A DNA stretch of 64,000 nt from Paenibacillus koleovorans NBRC 103111 (GCF_004000845.1 NZ_BIMA01000018.1:1-64000), one strand, 5' to 3'. Positions 19,026 through 32,609 are shown, counted from the stretch's first letter. The notes: generated by a model not told the origin, from the letters alone. Numbers and translations: made by a program.

Positions 19026-19895
19026 ATGGCAAAAGGAATGCGCGATATTAAACGCCAAATCAAGACCGTTCAGAATACGAAGCAGATCACCAAAGCGATG
19101 GAGATGGTAGCGGCCGCGAAGCTGCGTCGCTCCCAGGAAGCTGCAACGGCAGCCCGTCCGTACGCGGAGAAGATCAAGGAAGTCGTGTCCAGCATCGCCG
19201 CCGGAACGAAGGGGATCAAGAACCCGATTCTCGTTTCCCGCGAGATCAAGAAGACCGGGTACTTGGTCATCACATCCGACAGGGGTTTGGCGGGCGGTTA
19301 CAACTCCAACTTGCTTCGGAAGCTGATGCTGACGATTCGCGAGAAGCACAAGTCCAGCAATGAGTACGTGTTGATGGTCGTAGGCCGTAAAGGACGGGAT
19401 TTCTTCAAGAAACGCAACATGCCGGTTCTCGATGAAGTAACGGGTCTGTCCGATACGCCTCGATTCGCTGACATCAAGGAGCTCGCCTCCAAGGCGGTCA
19501 GCAACTACTCGGCCGGCGCTTACGACGAGCTGTTCGTCGTTTACAATAAGTTCCACAACGCGATTTCCCAAGAGCCGGTGCTCAACCGATTGCTGCCTCT
19601 TGAGATGTCGGGTGTATCCAACAAGCCGCAAGCTACAGCGAACTACGAATACGAGCCTTCTCCGGAGGAAGTATTGGATGTGTTGCTGCCGAAGTATGCG
19701 GAAACAGTCATTTTCAGTGCGCTACTGGAAGGCAAGGCGAGCGAGTTCGGCGCCAGAATGACGGCCATGGGCAACGCTACACGCAATGCGACGGAGATGA
19801 TCTCCCGTCTCACCCTCGTGTACAACCGGGCGCGTCAGGCTTCCATTACGCAGGAGATTTCGGAAATTGTCGCCGGAGCGAACGCTCAGGCGTAA
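19026..19895 (+). CDS. atpG: ATP synthase subunit gamma
   Basis: Central rotor shaft, 289 residues. The N-terminal helix MRDIKRQIKTVQNTKQITKA and the C-terminal helix MGNATRNATEMI followed by YNRARQA..IT are the family signatures. ATG 19026 follows GGAGGTG; the upstream GTG at 19011 overlaps that site and is rejected. Confidence 0.96.
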   Translation: MAKGMRDIKRQIKTVQNTKQITKAMEMVAAAKLRRSQEAATAARPYAEKIKEVVSSIAAGTKGIKNPILVSREIKKTGYLVITSDRGLAGGYNSNLLRKLMLTIREKHKSSNEYVLMVVGRKGRDFFKKRNMPVLDEVTGLSDTPRFADIKELASKAVSNYSAGAYDELFVVYNKFHNAISQEPVLNRLLPLEMSGVSNKPQATANYEYEPSPEEVLDVLLPKYAETVIFSALLEGKASEFGARMTAMGNATRNATEMISRLTLVYNRARQASITQEISEIVAGANAQA

Positions 19896-19924
19896 TTCCA
19901 GGCTTACGATTAGGAGGAAAGTAA

Positions 19925-21334
<1,410 letters not shown>

Positions 21335-21450
21335 TTCCGTAAACCTGCCGAGCCGGGGCGATGTCTGTCTGAGCATCCGTCAGGCGCGTCTCGGGAAGCA
21401 GTTAGGCTTACGATGAAGCTTTCTCACGAAAGCTCTCAGGAGGAATTTGC

Positions 21451-21852
21451 GTGAGTACTTTTTTATTGGAAGTAGTAACGCCTGAGCGTATCATTTATTC
21501 TCAGGATGTGGATATGGTCAGTGTCAAAGGCGCCGCCGGCGAATTGGGCATCCTGCCCAACCATATTCCGCTTGTCACGCCGCTCAAGATTGCTCCGATT
21601 ACGATCAAAAAGGGCAATGCTAGCGAAACGATGGCGGTGAACGGCGGATTCATGGAAGTGCGCAAGGATAAGGTCGTGATTTTGGCTGAATCGGCGGAAT
21701 TGCCTGGCGATATCGATTTGGAGCGTGCCCGCTCTGCTAAAGAGCGCGCGGAGAAGCGCCTCGGCACCAAGCAAGACGAAGTCGACTTCCGCCGCGCCGA
21801 ACTCTCCTTGCAAAGAGCGATGAATCGGATTCACGTATCGCAGCTGAAGTAG
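21451..21852 (+). CDS. atpC: ATP synthase subunit epsilon
   Basis: The protein has 133 residues: an N-terminal beta sandwich (GELGILPNHIPLVTPL) and a C-terminal helical pair (residues ~90-133), the form that can inhibit ATP hydrolysis. It starts at GTG 21451 after CAGGAGGAA. Last gene of the operon, with a terminator eight bases after the stop. Confidence 0.95.
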   Translation: MSTFLLEVVTPERIIYSQDVDMVSVKGAAGELGILPNHIPLVTPLKIAPITIKKGNASETMAVNGGFMEVRKDKVVILAESAELPGDIDLERARSAKERAEKRLGTKQDEVDFRRAELSLQRAMNRIHVSQLK

Positions 21853-21859
21853 CAGACGA

Positions 21860-21891
21860 AGCAGAGGATTTCGGTCCTTTGCTTTTTTTTT
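21860..21891 (+). terminator. Terminator of the ATP synthase operon
   Basis: AGCAGAGGA (21860-21868) pairs with TCCTTTGCT (21875-21883), followed by eight or more T. Confidence 0.85.
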
Positions 21892-21989
21892 GTGGACGTG
21901 AACGGATCGTTTTGTATGATCTGCGTCAATGTGGTAAATGAATAACGGAGGAAGGACGAATTAAGGACGCGGATGCCCGCCAATGTGCG

Positions 21990-22018
21990 TAGACGTTTAT
22001 GGGTCCTTTTGGTATAAT
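21990..22018 (+). promoter_or_regulatory. Candidate promoter of the nuo operon
   Basis: TAGACG (21990-21995), a 17-base spacer and a perfect TATAAT (22013-22018), about 115 bases upstream of nuoA. The gap after the atp terminator holds nothing else of note. Confidence 0.6.
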
Positions 22019-22132
22019 TGTGTGGGTGTTTATTAGAGAAACCAGCGCAATTCATAAGGAAAATTGAATAGCCGGTGATAAGATCGAATTGTTGAAAACG
22101 TTTCACCAAACTGGTGTGCCGGAGGCGATGGT

Positions 22133-22504
22133 ATGGCGCTGTACACAAACAATTATGTCTTTGTTGCCATCTTTCTTGCATTGGGCATTTTCCTGCCTAT
22201 TGCCGCTCTAACGTTCGGACGGCTGCTCAGACCGCATAAGCCGACGGAAGAGAAACAGACAACATATGAGAGCGGGAACGAACCGGTCGGCACGAGCCAT
22301 GTCCGATTCAACATCCGCTATTATTTGTTTGCGCTGATGTTCGTCATTTTCGACGTGGAGACCGTGTTTATGTACCCTTGGGCGGTTGCCTACAACCATC
22401 TGGGGTTATTTGCACTCGTGGAGATGTTGATCTTCGTGCTCCTGCTCGTCGTCGGGCTAATCTACGCTTGGAAAAAGAAGGTGCTGCAATGGACTTCTCT
22501 CTAG
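22133..22504 (+). CDS. nuoA: NADH-quinone oxidoreductase subunit A
   Basis: The protein has 123 residues, three membrane helices and the conserved loop [11 protein letters not shown]...FNIRYY that lies near the quinone site. First gene of an 11-gene complex I operon. ATG 22133 follows CCGGAGGCG; the 3' end overlaps nuoB by 16 bases. Confidence 0.95.
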   Translation: MALYTNNYVFVAIFLALGIFLPIAALTFGRLLRPHKPTEEKQTTYESGNEPVGTSHVRFNIRYYLFALMFVIFDVETVFMYPWAVAYNHLGLFALVEMLIFVLLLVVGLIYAWKKKVLQWTSL

Positions 22505-23007
22505 AATCGATCTCGCTTAGCGAGAAACAAGAGCTGGAACGCAACGTATTCACCACCTCGCTGGAGGACTTGAAGGGCTGGATTCGCAGCAGCTCGTTAT
22601 GGCCGCTCACATTCGGCTTGGCTTGCTGCGCCATCGAGATGATGGGCACCGGCGCCGCTCACTATGACTTGGACCGCTTCGGCGTCATGTTCCGGACTTC
22701 GCCTCGGCAATCCGACGTTATGATCGTGTCCGGCACGGTGACGAAGAAGATGGCGCCGCTGCTGCGCCGCTTGTATGACCAAATGCCGGAGCCGAAATGG
22801 GTCATCGCCATGGGGTCGTGTGCGACCGCAGGGGGACCGTACATTCGCTCCTATTCCGTCGTGAAGGGCGTCGATCAGATCGTCCCGGTCGATGTCTACA
22901 TCCCGGGCTGCCCGCCGAACCCGGCCGCGCTCATCTATGGCATCAACAAGCTGCAAGAGAAAATCCGGTATGAAGCGAAGACTGGGAAGAAGGTGATCGA
23001 GCGATGA
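22489..23007 (+). CDS. nuoB: NADH-quinone oxidoreductase subunit B
   Basis: The protein has 172 residues and binds the N2 4Fe-4S cluster that hands electrons to quinone. Cys46 and Cys47 (LACCAIEMM), Cys111 (GSCATAGG) and Cys141 (PGCPP) are all present. ATG 22489 is preceded by AAGAAGGTG inside nuoA; upstream in-frame codons encode nothing family-like. It overlaps nuoC as ATGA. Confidence 0.96.
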   Translation: MDFSLESISLSEKQELERNVFTTSLEDLKGWIRSSSLWPLTFGLACCAIEMMGTGAAHYDLDRFGVMFRTSPRQSDVMIVSGTVTKKMAPLLRRLYDQMPEPKWVIAMGSCATAGGPYIRSYSVVKGVDQIVPVDVYIPGCPPNPAALIYGINKLQEKIRYEAKTGKKVIER

Positions 23008-23873
23008 GCGACGAGTCCACCGAGAAAAAAGACGTAAAGGCAACCAATTCCAACCCCTCGGGTGGGGATTCCGAAGCGAAAGCGGTTGAACCTGCTGCTG
23101 CCCCTGAAGCTTCAACTGATGTGGATGTGGATGCGGAAAAGGAAGCCAAGATAAAAGCCGCTGCCGAGGCGCGCGCCGCTCGTGCGGCAGCCCGCGCTGC
23201 CAGAACAGAAGGTGCTGCAGAGGAGACCGCTGCTCCTGCTGAGACTGCGGGTGCGCCAGCCGCTGCGGAAGGCAGTGAGGATGCGGAGAAAGAAGCGAAG
23301 GCGAAAGCGGCCGCTGAGGCGCGCGCCGCTCGAGCCGCTGCCCGTGCCGCCAAGGAAGGCGGTGCCGAAGAATCGTCCGAGCCTAAGGCTCCGTCGCCGA
23401 AACAGCCGGTGCTGGATCGCATTGTAGAACTGATCAAGGAGAACGTATCCCCGGATGCGGTAGAAGGCGCCGTTATCAACGAACGGGATCGCCATTTGCC
23501 GGTACTTACGATTCGAGCGGAGCACTGGGCGCAAACCGCCGAGTTTGTAAGGGACAACGAGGAATTGGGTTTGTCGTATTTGCGAAATTTGTCGGGAACC
23601 GACTTTGAGACCTATATGGAAGTCGAGGTCTATGCGCTCTCACTGGAGAAGAAGCAGGACTATTGCTTCAAGGTGAAGGCGGACCGCGGCGAGCCTTCCA
23701 TCCCATCCGTGACCCCGGTATGGGCGACGGCCAACTGGCAGGAGCGCGAAGTGTACGACCTGCTGGGCATTGATTTCCCGGGCCATCCGGACTTGAGAAG
23801 AATTATGATGCCGGACGACTGGGTCGGCCATCCGCTGCGCAAAGACTATGTACCGCTGGATCCGGAGGTGTAA
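23004..23873 (+). CDS. nuoC: NADH-quinone oxidoreductase subunit C with long Ala/Glu-rich N-terminal extension
   Basis: The 30-kDa subunit domain occupies residues ~150-289 and contains [10 protein letters not shown], the pair [18 protein letters not shown] and the C-terminal GHPLRKDYV. The first ~130 residues are low complexity and charged. Two near copies of a ~20-residue Ala/Arg block (about residues 50-70 and 95-115) are separated by an acidic Ala/Pro stretch. Extended NucC proteins of this kind occur in other Bacillales; the extension has no known role and is probably a helical, partly disordered arm. The start overlaps nuoB by four bases. Confidence 0.93.
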   Translation: MSDESTEKKDVKATNSNPSGGDSEAKAVEPAAAPEASTDVDVDAEKEAKIKAAAEARAARAAARAARTEGAAEETAAPAETAGAPAAAEGSEDAEKEAKAKAAAEARAARAAARAAKEGGAEESSEPKAPSPKQPVLDRIVELIKENVSPDAVEGAVINERDRHLPVLTIRAEHWAQTAEFVRDNEELGLSYLRNLSGTDFETYMEVEVYALSLEKKQDYCFKVKADRGEPSIPSVTPVWATANWQEREVYDLLGIDFPGHPDLRRIMMPDDWVGHPLRKDYVPLDPEV

Positions 23874-23876
23874 GTT

Positions 23877-24977
23877 TTGATTCGTACCGAAGAGCTGCTA
23901 TTGAACGTCGGCCCCCAGCATCCGAGTACGCATGGCGTATTCCGGATTATCGTCAAGCTGGACGGCGAGCAAATTATCGAAGCCATCCCTGTAATCGGGT
24001 ACTTGCACCGGGGCACGGAGAAGCTGGCGGAGGACCTGAACTACACGCAAATTATTCCTTATACCGACCGAATGGACTACGTCTCGGCGATGACGAACAA
24101 CTACGTGCTCGTACATGCGGTGGAGACGATCATGCAGCTGGAAATTCCGGAGCGCGCGCAATATTTGCGCCTCATCGTGATGGAGCTGCAGCGGATCGCC
24201 AGCCACATGGTATGGTGGGGCACGTATTTGCTCGACATCGGGGCAATGAGTCCGTTCCTGTTTGCGTTTAAAGACCGTGAAGTCATCATCAATTTGTTCA
24301 ATGAGCTTTGCGGCGCTCGCCTTACATACAACTACATGCGCGTAGGCGGCGTGAAATGGGATGCACCGGAAGGGTGGATTCAGAAGGTGCGGGAGTTCGT
24401 GCCGTATATGCGCAAACAGCTGAAGGACTACAACACGCTCGTGAGCGGCAACGAAATTTTCCTGCGTCGGATCAAGGGCGTAGGGCAATACGATGCGGCT
24501 ACCGCGATCCAATACGGATTGAGCGGTGCGAACCTGCGTTCGACCGGCGTGAAGTGGGATCTTCGCAAAGATCAGCCATACGGCATCTACGATCGGTTCG
24601 ATTTCGACGTGCCGGTTGGCGTCAACGGCGACTGCTATGACCGCTACCTGTGCCGGTTGGAAGAAATGCATCAATCGCTGCGCATCCTCGAGCAAGCCGT
24701 GGAGCAATTCCCGGCGGAAGGCGACATTATGGGCAAAGTGCCGCGGGTACTGCGTGCGCCTGAGGGTGAAGTGTATGTGCGGATCGAGTCGCCGCGCGGC
24801 GAGATCGGCTGCCACCTCATTTCGAAGGGCAAGGATAAGCCTTACCGCTTGAAGTTCAGAAGACCTTCTTTCGTTAACTTGCAGATTTTGCCGAAGCTGC
24901 TTGTCGGTCAATCCATGACGAACCTGATTACAATTCTGGGCGGCATTGACATCGTGCTTGGGGAGGTGGACGCCTAA
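23877..24977 (+). CDS. nuoD: NADH-quinone oxidoreductase subunit D
   Basis: The 49-kDa subunit that helps form the quinone pocket, 366 residues. The N-terminal NVGPQHPSTHGVFR, RGTEKLAEDL and the C-terminal GGIDIVLGEVD are typical. It starts at TTG 23877, served by GGAGGTG in the end of nuoC. The stop and nuoH start share one base (TAATG). Confidence 0.96.
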   Translation: MIRTEELLLNVGPQHPSTHGVFRIIVKLDGEQIIEAIPVIGYLHRGTEKLAEDLNYTQIIPYTDRMDYVSAMTNNYVLVHAVETIMQLEIPERAQYLRLIVMELQRIASHMVWWGTYLLDIGAMSPFLFAFKDREVIINLFNELCGARLTYNYMRVGGVKWDAPEGWIQKVREFVPYMRKQLKDYNTLVSGNEIFLRRIKGVGQYDAATAIQYGLSGANLRSTGVKWDLRKDQPYGIYDRFDFDVPVGVNGDCYDRYLCRLEEMHQSLRILEQAVEQFPAEGDIMGKVPRVLRAPEGEVYVRIESPRGEIGCHLISKGKDKPYRLKFRRPSFVNLQILPKLLVGQSMTNLITILGGIDIVLGEVDA

Positions 24978-25984
24978 TGTTGACCATCCTGGAGGAAAGC
25001 CTTACTTGGGCCAACTTCGGCATTATGCTGTCCGTGTCGGTGCTGATGCTCCTGCTCGTATTGGGCTTCGTAACGTACGCGATCTACTTCGAGCGCAAAT
25101 TCATCGGCTGGATGCAGTTCCGCCATGGCCCGACGAAGACGGGACCGCTCGGGTTGCTGCAATCGGTAGCGGACGTCGCCAAGCTGCTTATTAAGGAAGA
25201 TACCATTCCGAAGCAAGCGGATCGCGAGCTGTTCATCCTGGCGCCGATCCTGACATTCGTACCATCGTTTACGGCACTGGCTACATTCCCCTTCACATCG
25301 ACATGGCATTTCGCCGACCTCAATGTGGGCTTGCTCTATTATGCCGCGCTGTCCAGCATCTCGACCATCGGGATTGTATTGGGCGGCTGGGCTTCGAACA
25401 ACAAATACGCTTTGCTCGGCGGCATGCGGTCCGCGGCTCAGATGGTCAGCTACGAAATTCCGCTTGTCATCTCCGTGATCGGGGTTATCCTGATGTCCGG
25501 CACACTGAATATGCGGTTGATCGTCGAAGGACAGCAAGGCTGGTTCTGGGACTGGAACTTCCTGCCGCAGCTCGTCGGCTTGATCGTCTTCGTCATCGCG
25601 GGCGTCTCCGAGCTGAACCGGACGCCGTTCGACTTGCCGGAAGCGGAGTCCGAGCTCGTGGCCGGCTATCACGTCGAGTATAGCGGCTTCCGTTTCGCCT
25701 TCTTCATGCTGGCGGAGTACGTGTATGTTTTCGCGATCTCTGCCTTGGTTACGATTTTGTATTTCGGCGGCTGGTATGCCCCGTTCCCGTTCCTGGATTT
25801 CATCCCGGGCATTATTTGGTTCCTGTTGAAATTCTCGTTCTTCGTCTTCTTCCTCTTCTGGTTGCGGGCGACACTGCCTCGGGTACGGGTGGACCAACTG
25901 ATGGGCCTGGGCTGGAAAGTTCTGCTTCCCGTCGCGCTGGCCAACGTCTTCTTGACCGCCATCGTGCTGGAGTTTCTGCGATGA
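24977..25984 (+). CDS. nuoH: NADH-quinone oxidoreductase subunit H
   Basis: Membrane subunit at the junction of the two arms, 335 residues and about eight helices. ERKFIGWMQFRHGPTKTGP and ELNRTPFDLPEAESELVAG, with its conserved acidic residues, are present. Translationally coupled to nuoD. Confidence 0.96.
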   Translation: MLTILEESLTWANFGIMLSVSVLMLLLVLGFVTYAIYFERKFIGWMQFRHGPTKTGPLGLLQSVADVAKLLIKEDTIPKQADRELFILAPILTFVPSFTALATFPFTSTWHFADLNVGLLYYAALSSISTIGIVLGGWASNNKYALLGGMRSAAQMVSYEIPLVISVIGVILMSGTLNMRLIVEGQQGWFWDWNFLPQLVGLIVFVIAGVSELNRTPFDLPEAESELVAGYHVEYSGFRFAFFMLAEYVYVFAISALVTILYFGGWYAPFPFLDFIPGIIWFLLKFSFFVFFLFWLRATLPRVRVDQLMGLGWKVLLPVALANVFLTAIVLEFLR

Positions 25985-26012
25985 GACCACTGAATAACGG
26001 GGTGAATACCTG

Positions 26013-26468
26013 ATGAAAGGCATAATTAAAGGACTCGGCTTGACCTTCAAGACGATGACGCAGAAAAAAGTGACGTATGCCTACCCGGACGCTCCGCTGG
26101 AACTGCCGGACCGGTTCCGCGGCATTCAGTTTCTGGATATCGAGAAATGCATCGTGTGCAACCAATGCGCCCGGATTTGCCCGACGGAATGCATCACGCT
26201 GACCGGGAAGAAAAATCCGGATCCGGAGAGCAAAGTGAAGCTCGTCTTGGATTCTTACGACATCAACTTCGAAATCTGTATTCTATGCGACTTGTGTACG
26301 GAAGTATGTCCGACGGAAGCAATCGTCATGACTAACAACTTCGAGCTGGCCAGCTATACGCGGGACGACCTGTTCAAGGACATGAACTGGCTGAACGAGA
26401 ATAATACGAACGTGCGGAAAGAAAATACGCCGGGTGCGCCGAAGGGGGCGAAGAAGGATGCTGGATAA
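26013..26468 (+). CDS. nuoI: NADH-quinone oxidoreductase subunit I
   Basis: A ferredoxin-like subunit, 151 residues. Two 4Fe-4S sets are visible: Cys46/49/52 with Cys56 (CIVCNQCARICP) and Cys89/92/95 with Cys99 (CILCDLCTEVCP). They would carry electrons to NuoB. The 3' end overlaps nuoJ by 11 bases. ATG 26013 follows GGGGTG. Confidence 0.95.
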   Translation: MKGIIKGLGLTFKTMTQKKVTYAYPDAPLELPDRFRGIQFLDIEKCIVCNQCARICPTECITLTGKKNPDPESKVKLVLDSYDINFEICILCDLCTEVCPTEAIVMTNNFELASYTRDDLFKDMNWLNENNTNVRKENTPGAPKGAKKDAG

Positions 26469-26982
26469 TTTGGCCGCCTTCTTCTCGAGCGGATCGAATA
26501 TCGTCTTTTTCGTTTTTGCCTTGTTCGCGATTGGCGGCGCGATCTTCATGATCAGCTTCACGAAGGTCGTCCACATGGTTGTTGCGATCGCTTCCTCCTT
26601 CATAAGCCTCGCAGGCTTATACGTGTTGCTGAATGCGGAATTTCTTGCCTTCGTGCAGGTGCTCGTCTACGCCGGCGCCATCTCGATCCTGATGATCTTC
26701 GGGATTATGATGACGCAGCATAAGGGCGAGGAAGAGGAACCGAAGCGAATGGCGCATCAGGTGCTGCTGGTGTTGGGGACGCTGGGTTTGTTCGGGATCA
26801 TTTTCTACGCGGTGCAATCGGTAGAATTTCCGACAAGCGATGTGGAGCCGGTCGCAGACAACACGCTGGAAATCGGCAAGCTGCTGTTCAACCAATACGT
26901 CATCCCGTTCGAGCTGGTGTCCGTCCTTCTGACGGTCGCCTTCATCGGCGCCATCGTGCTTGCGAAGCGGGAGGAGGATTAA
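26458..26982 (+). CDS. nuoJ: NADH-quinone oxidoreductase subunit J
   Basis: The protein has 174 residues and five membrane helices. The third helix has the family motif [18 protein letters not shown] 26458 (MLDNLAAFF) follows AAGAAGG; an in-frame upstream codon at 26434 would add a basic tail unlike the family. Confidence 0.93.
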   Translation: MLDNLAAFFSSGSNIVFFVFALFAIGGAIFMISFTKVVHMVVAIASSFISLAGLYVLLNAEFLAFVQVLVYAGAISILMIFGIMMTQHKGEEEEPKRMAHQVLLVLGTLGLFGIIFYAVQSVEFPTSDVEPVADNTLEIGKLLFNQYVIPFELVSVLLTVAFIGAIVLAKREED

Positions 26983-26986
26983 GCGC

Positions 26987-27298
26987 ATGAGCAATACTAT
27001 ACTGCCCTACCTGACCTTGGCGGCCATTCTGTTCTGTATCGGACTCTATGGCGCCTTGTCCAAGAAAAACGCAGTCGTCGTGCTGCTGTCCATCGAGCTG
27101 ATGCTCAATGCGGTCAACTTGAACTTGGTCGCGTTCTCCAAGATGGGTGTGAATCCGTCGATGACGGGTCAAATTTTCTCGCTGTTCAACATGGCCGTAG
27201 CCGCCACGGAAGCGGCCGTCGGGATCGCCATTCTCGTGGCGCTGTACCGCAACAAGGGTACCAGCGACGTAACGGAAATGACATTGTTGAAGAAGTAG
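26987..27298 (+). CDS. nuoK: NADH-quinone oxidoreductase subunit K
   Basis: The protein has 103 residues and three helices, with the conserved Glu in [14 protein letters not shown] and in [14 protein letters not shown] 26987 follows GGAGGAGG, four bases after the nuoJ stop. Confidence 0.95.
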   Translation: MSNTILPYLTLAAILFCIGLYGALSKKNAVVVLLSIELMLNAVNLNLVAFSKMGVNPSMTGQIFSLFNMAVAATEAAVGIAILVALYRNKGTSDVTEMTLLKK

Positions 27299-27352
27299 TG
27301 CTTTCTAAGTGACTTGGTCTCGACTGAGGCCGGTCTTAAGGAGGAAATACCG

Positions 27353-29224
<1,872 letters not shown>

Positions 29225-29225
29225 T

Positions 29226-30860
29226 ATGCTGGATAACTGGCCGATTTTGTCGATGATCACCTTCTCTCCGCTGCTCGGCATTCTCGTACTCCTTTTTATT
29301 CCCAAGGATAAAGGTCGTACGCTGAAGACGGTTGCGATTGTGACTACGCTCGTCCCGCTGCTGTTGTCCGGACTGCTCTATGCCGACTTCAAGCAAGACA
29401 CGGATGAGATGCAATACAAAGAAGAAGTGAACTGGATCCAAGTCCCGTTGAATAAAGAAGTAGGCGAGATCAGCTCCCTGGAATCGTTCTACTACGAATT
29501 CAACTACACGATGGCTGTAGACGGCCTGTCGCTGCCGCTCGTGTTCCTGACCGCTCTAGTGACCGCCATGGCGGCGCTGGCTACGGTCCATCTGAAGAAA
29601 CGCTGGAAGTCGTTCTATATCTGGTTCTTGATGCTCGAGGTAGGCATGTTCGGCGTGTTTATGGCGCGTGACTTGTTCCTCTTCTTCCTGTACTTCGAGC
29701 TGACGCTGATCCCGATGTTCTTCCTGATCGGAATATGGGGCTATATCAATCGGGAGAAAGCGGCCAACAAATTCCTGCTCTACAACGGGATCGGGTCGGC
29801 CATCATGCTGCTTGCCTTCCTGATCATTGTGAATACCGCCGGGTTCACGATGCTTCAGTCCGATACCGGCACGACTTTCTTCTACAGTGGAAGTGTAGAT
29901 GTCATTGCCAAGAACTTGTTCCAAGACCCCGAATCGTTCGTGAACGCCACCGCGGAGATTATCCCGGACAACCCGTTCTACATGAGCGACACGATGAAAT
30001 GGTCCTTGTTCTTCATGCTGCTGATCGCCTTCGGCATCAAGCTGCCGATCTTCCCGTTCCACACATGGATGCTCAAGGTGCATCAGGAGGCGCATCCGTC
30101 AGTCGTTATGATCCACTCCGGCATTTTGCTTAAAATGGGAGCTTACGGGCTGATCCGATTCGGGGTGCTGCTCTTCCCGGTGCAAGCGAAGGAGTGGGCC
30201 GTCGGACTGGCCATTCTAGGCGTGGTCAATATTTTGTACGGCGCGATTCTCGCGTTTCGTCAGAAAGACTTTAAGCTTATTCTGGCTTACTCGAGTATCA
30301 GCCATATGGGCATTGTGCTTCTTGGACTCGCCGCCTTCAACGAGATCGGCATGCAAGGCGCGATCTTCCAGCTCATCTCGCACGGCCTGATCTCGGCGCT
30401 GATGTTCCTCATCGTAGGCAGCCTCTACGAGCGGACGCAGACGACCGAAGTCGATCAGCTGGGCGGTCTAGCTTCGGCGCTGCCGTTCATCTGCGGCATT
30501 CTGATGCTGGGCGGCATGGCGTCGCTCGGACTCCCGCTGCTGTCGGGCTTCATGAGCGAGCTGCTCTCCTTCCTGGGGCTGTTCGACACCATGCCGGCCA
30601 TCACGATTGTGGGTACACTAGGTGTTGTCTTTACAGCGGTATACGTGCTGCGAGGTATTCTGAAAGTAAGCTACGGCCCGATGCCGGAAGCATTCCGCTC
30701 CTTCAAGGATGCTCGCCTCATCGAGGCGGTGCCGATGATCGCGCTGGCTGCGTTCATCATCTTGCTCGGTGTGTATCCGGCGGTGCTAAGCCAGACCGTG
30801 CACTATACGGTGAGCGGCTTCGATCAATGGATTCAAAGTATTGTGAAGGTAGGGGGTTAG
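29226..30860 (+). CDS. nuoM: NADH-quinone oxidoreductase subunit M
   Basis: Second antiporter-like subunit, 544 residues and about 14 helices. It shows FLYFELTLIPMFFLIGIWG, FGIKLPIFPFHTWMLKVH with the pump Lys, and SHMGIVLLG. ATG 29226 follows GGAAGGAGG in the end of nuoL. Confidence 0.95.
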   Translation: MLDNWPILSMITFSPLLGILVLLFIPKDKGRTLKTVAIVTTLVPLLLSGLLYADFKQDTDEMQYKEEVNWIQVPLNKEVGEISSLESFYYEFNYTMAVDGLSLPLVFLTALVTAMAALATVHLKKRWKSFYIWFLMLEVGMFGVFMARDLFLFFLYFELTLIPMFFLIGIWGYINREKAANKFLLYNGIGSAIMLLAFLIIVNTAGFTMLQSDTGTTFFYSGSVDVIAKNLFQDPESFVNATAEIIPDNPFYMSDTMKWSLFFMLLIAFGIKLPIFPFHTWMLKVHQEAHPSVVMIHSGILLKMGAYGLIRFGVLLFPVQAKEWAVGLAILGVVNILYGAILAFRQKDFKLILAYSSISHMGIVLLGLAAFNEIGMQGAIFQLISHGLISALMFLIVGSLYERTQTTEVDQLGGLASALPFICGILMLGGMASLGLPLLSGFMSELLSFLGLFDTMPAITIVGTLGVVFTAVYVLRGILKVSYGPMPEAFRSFKDARLIEAVPMIALAAFIILLGVYPAVLSQTVHYTVSGFDQWIQSIVKVGG

Positions 30861-30866
30861 AGAGCG

Positions 30867-32420
30867 ATGGAGGAGCTGCAACGTTTACAAGTCTCCGATT
30901 TGGCTCACTTGGCCCCGGAGCTCACACTGGTCATTACGGCGATCGTGTTGTCCTTGCTTGATTTGTTCTTACCCAGCCGGGTGAATCGTAATTTCGTAGG
31001 CTGGCTCTCGCTGGTCGGAATTGCAATTTCCGCTTTGTTCGTGGCGCTCGATATTCGCGAGCTGAATCCGATAGACGAAGCCACCGGCCTGCTGACATCG
31101 CTGGAGCCGGTTCGCCTGTTGGGCGAGAGCTTCCGCATCGACGACTTCGCGAACCTGTTCAAGCTGCTGCTGCTGACCGGCACGGCTCTTATCGTTCTGA
31201 TGAGCCTTGGCTCCGTCAAGGACGAGGACATTCAGCATAAGGGCGAGTTTTACTACTTGTTCCTGCCGGCAGTAGTGGGAGCTATGGTGATGGCGTCCTC
31301 GGGCGACTTGATCACCTTGTTCGTCGGCCTCGAGCTGTTGAGCATCACCTCATACATCATGGTGGGGATGCGCAAGAAACACCTCGCCTCGAATGAAAGT
31401 GCGTTCAAGTATGTCGTGCTCGGTGGCATCTCGTCCGCAATCATCCTGTACGGGATGTCGTTCTTGTACGGGATTACCGGCTCGACCAACATCTCGGAGA
31501 TCAACATAGCGATCTCGGGCGATTATGCCACCTTTGAGCCGATCATTTACCTGGCGTTCTTCCTGCTGCTGGCGGGCTTCGGCTTCAAGATCGCGGCCGC
31601 TCCGTTCCACATGTGGGCGCCTGATGTATACGAAGGAGCGCCTACACCGGTCACCGCCTTCCTGGCGGTCGTCTCGAAGGCGGCGGCGTTCGCTTTGGCC
31701 TTCCGTGTGTTATACAGCGTTTTCGCGCTTGGCAGCTTCCTGCAGTCCGATATCCACGAGGATATTTTCCTGGCAGTCGCCGTCCTGGCGGCCATCGCCA
31801 TGATTGTAGGGAACGCGGTTGCTCTGAGACAGGTCAGCCTCAAACGGTTGTTGGCTTACTCGGGGGTCGCGAATGCCGGTTACTTGCTGGTGCCGATCTC
31901 GACAGGGTATGACATTGTGCACTACTCGAATTTCTCGGAGTTTTTCTTCTACCTGATCGCTTATCTGTTCATGAACATCGGGATCATCGCGATCTTCATG
32001 ATGGTGAGCAACTCGACCAAGAACGAAGAGATTTCCGCGTTTGCCGGTCTGTATTATCGAGCTCCTGGCACGGCGGTTGCAGCTGTCATTCTGATCTTGT
32101 CCTTGGCAGGGTTGCCGATTACTGGAGGCTTCTTCGGGAAGCTCTACATCTTGCTCGGTACGCTGCAGGTCCATGATTACTGGCTGGCGGCGATCCTGAT
32201 CGGAACGAGCGTCATTTCGTTCTACTATTATTTCGGGATCATCCGCCAAATGTTCATGCGCTCGACATACACCGAGTCGGAATTCCAGTGCACGCTTCCG
32301 CAGCAGATCACAGTCTGGATCTGTGCCGCCGCTACGGTAGCGATGGGGATATTCCCGGGGTACGTACTGCGTTGGATCGAGTCGATCGTCAGCTTGTCCA
32401 ACGACTTTTTCATCCGGTAA
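30867..32420 (+). CDS. nuoN: NADH-quinone oxidoreductase subunit N
   Basis: Third antiporter-like subunit, 517 residues and about 14 helices. It shows FVGLELLSITSYIMVGM, GFGFKIAAAPFHMWAPDVY with the pump Lys, and SLAGLPITGGFFGKLYI. It starts six bases after nuoM. Last gene of the operon; no nuoE, nuoF or nuoG precedes or follows. Confidence 0.95.
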   Translation: MEELQRLQVSDLAHLAPELTLVITAIVLSLLDLFLPSRVNRNFVGWLSLVGIAISALFVALDIRELNPIDEATGLLTSLEPVRLLGESFRIDDFANLFKLLLLTGTALIVLMSLGSVKDEDIQHKGEFYYLFLPAVVGAMVMASSGDLITLFVGLELLSITSYIMVGMRKKHLASNESAFKYVVLGGISSAIILYGMSFLYGITGSTNISEINIAISGDYATFEPIIYLAFFLLLAGFGFKIAAAPFHMWAPDVYEGAPTPVTAFLAVVSKAAAFALAFRVLYSVFALGSFLQSDIHEDIFLAVAVLAAIAMIVGNAVALRQVSLKRLLAYSGVANAGYLLVPISTGYDIVHYSNFSEFFFYLIAYLFMNIGIIAIFMMVSNSTKNEEISAFAGLYYRAPGTAVAAVILILSLAGLPITGGFFGKLYILLGTLQVHDYWLAAILIGTSVISFYYYFGIIRQMFMRSTYTESEFQCTLPQQITVWICAAATVAMGIFPGYVLRWIESIVSLSNDFFIR

Positions 32421-32432
32421 ACGGGATGGTCC

Positions 32433-32472
32433 GAAGCTCTCTTGCCCTTCCGGGGCGAGGGAGCTTCTTTGC
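32433..32472 (+). terminator. Terminator of the nuo operon
   Basis: A strong stem, GAAGCTCTCTTGCCC (32433-32447) against GGGGCGAGGGAGCTTC (32452-32467), but with only a short, interrupted T run. It is 13 bases after the nuoN stop. Confidence 0.65.
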
Positions 32473-32609
32473 GTTTGCGTCGAAAGATGTAACATTTTAT
32501 TTATCCGGAGAAACCGAGACTTTGAGGGGGTTCTTTGTTACAATAGAAGGGATCGCTACAGCCATTCATTCTTTTCTATGTCATAACGTTACAAAGGAAA
32601 TTCATTCCT

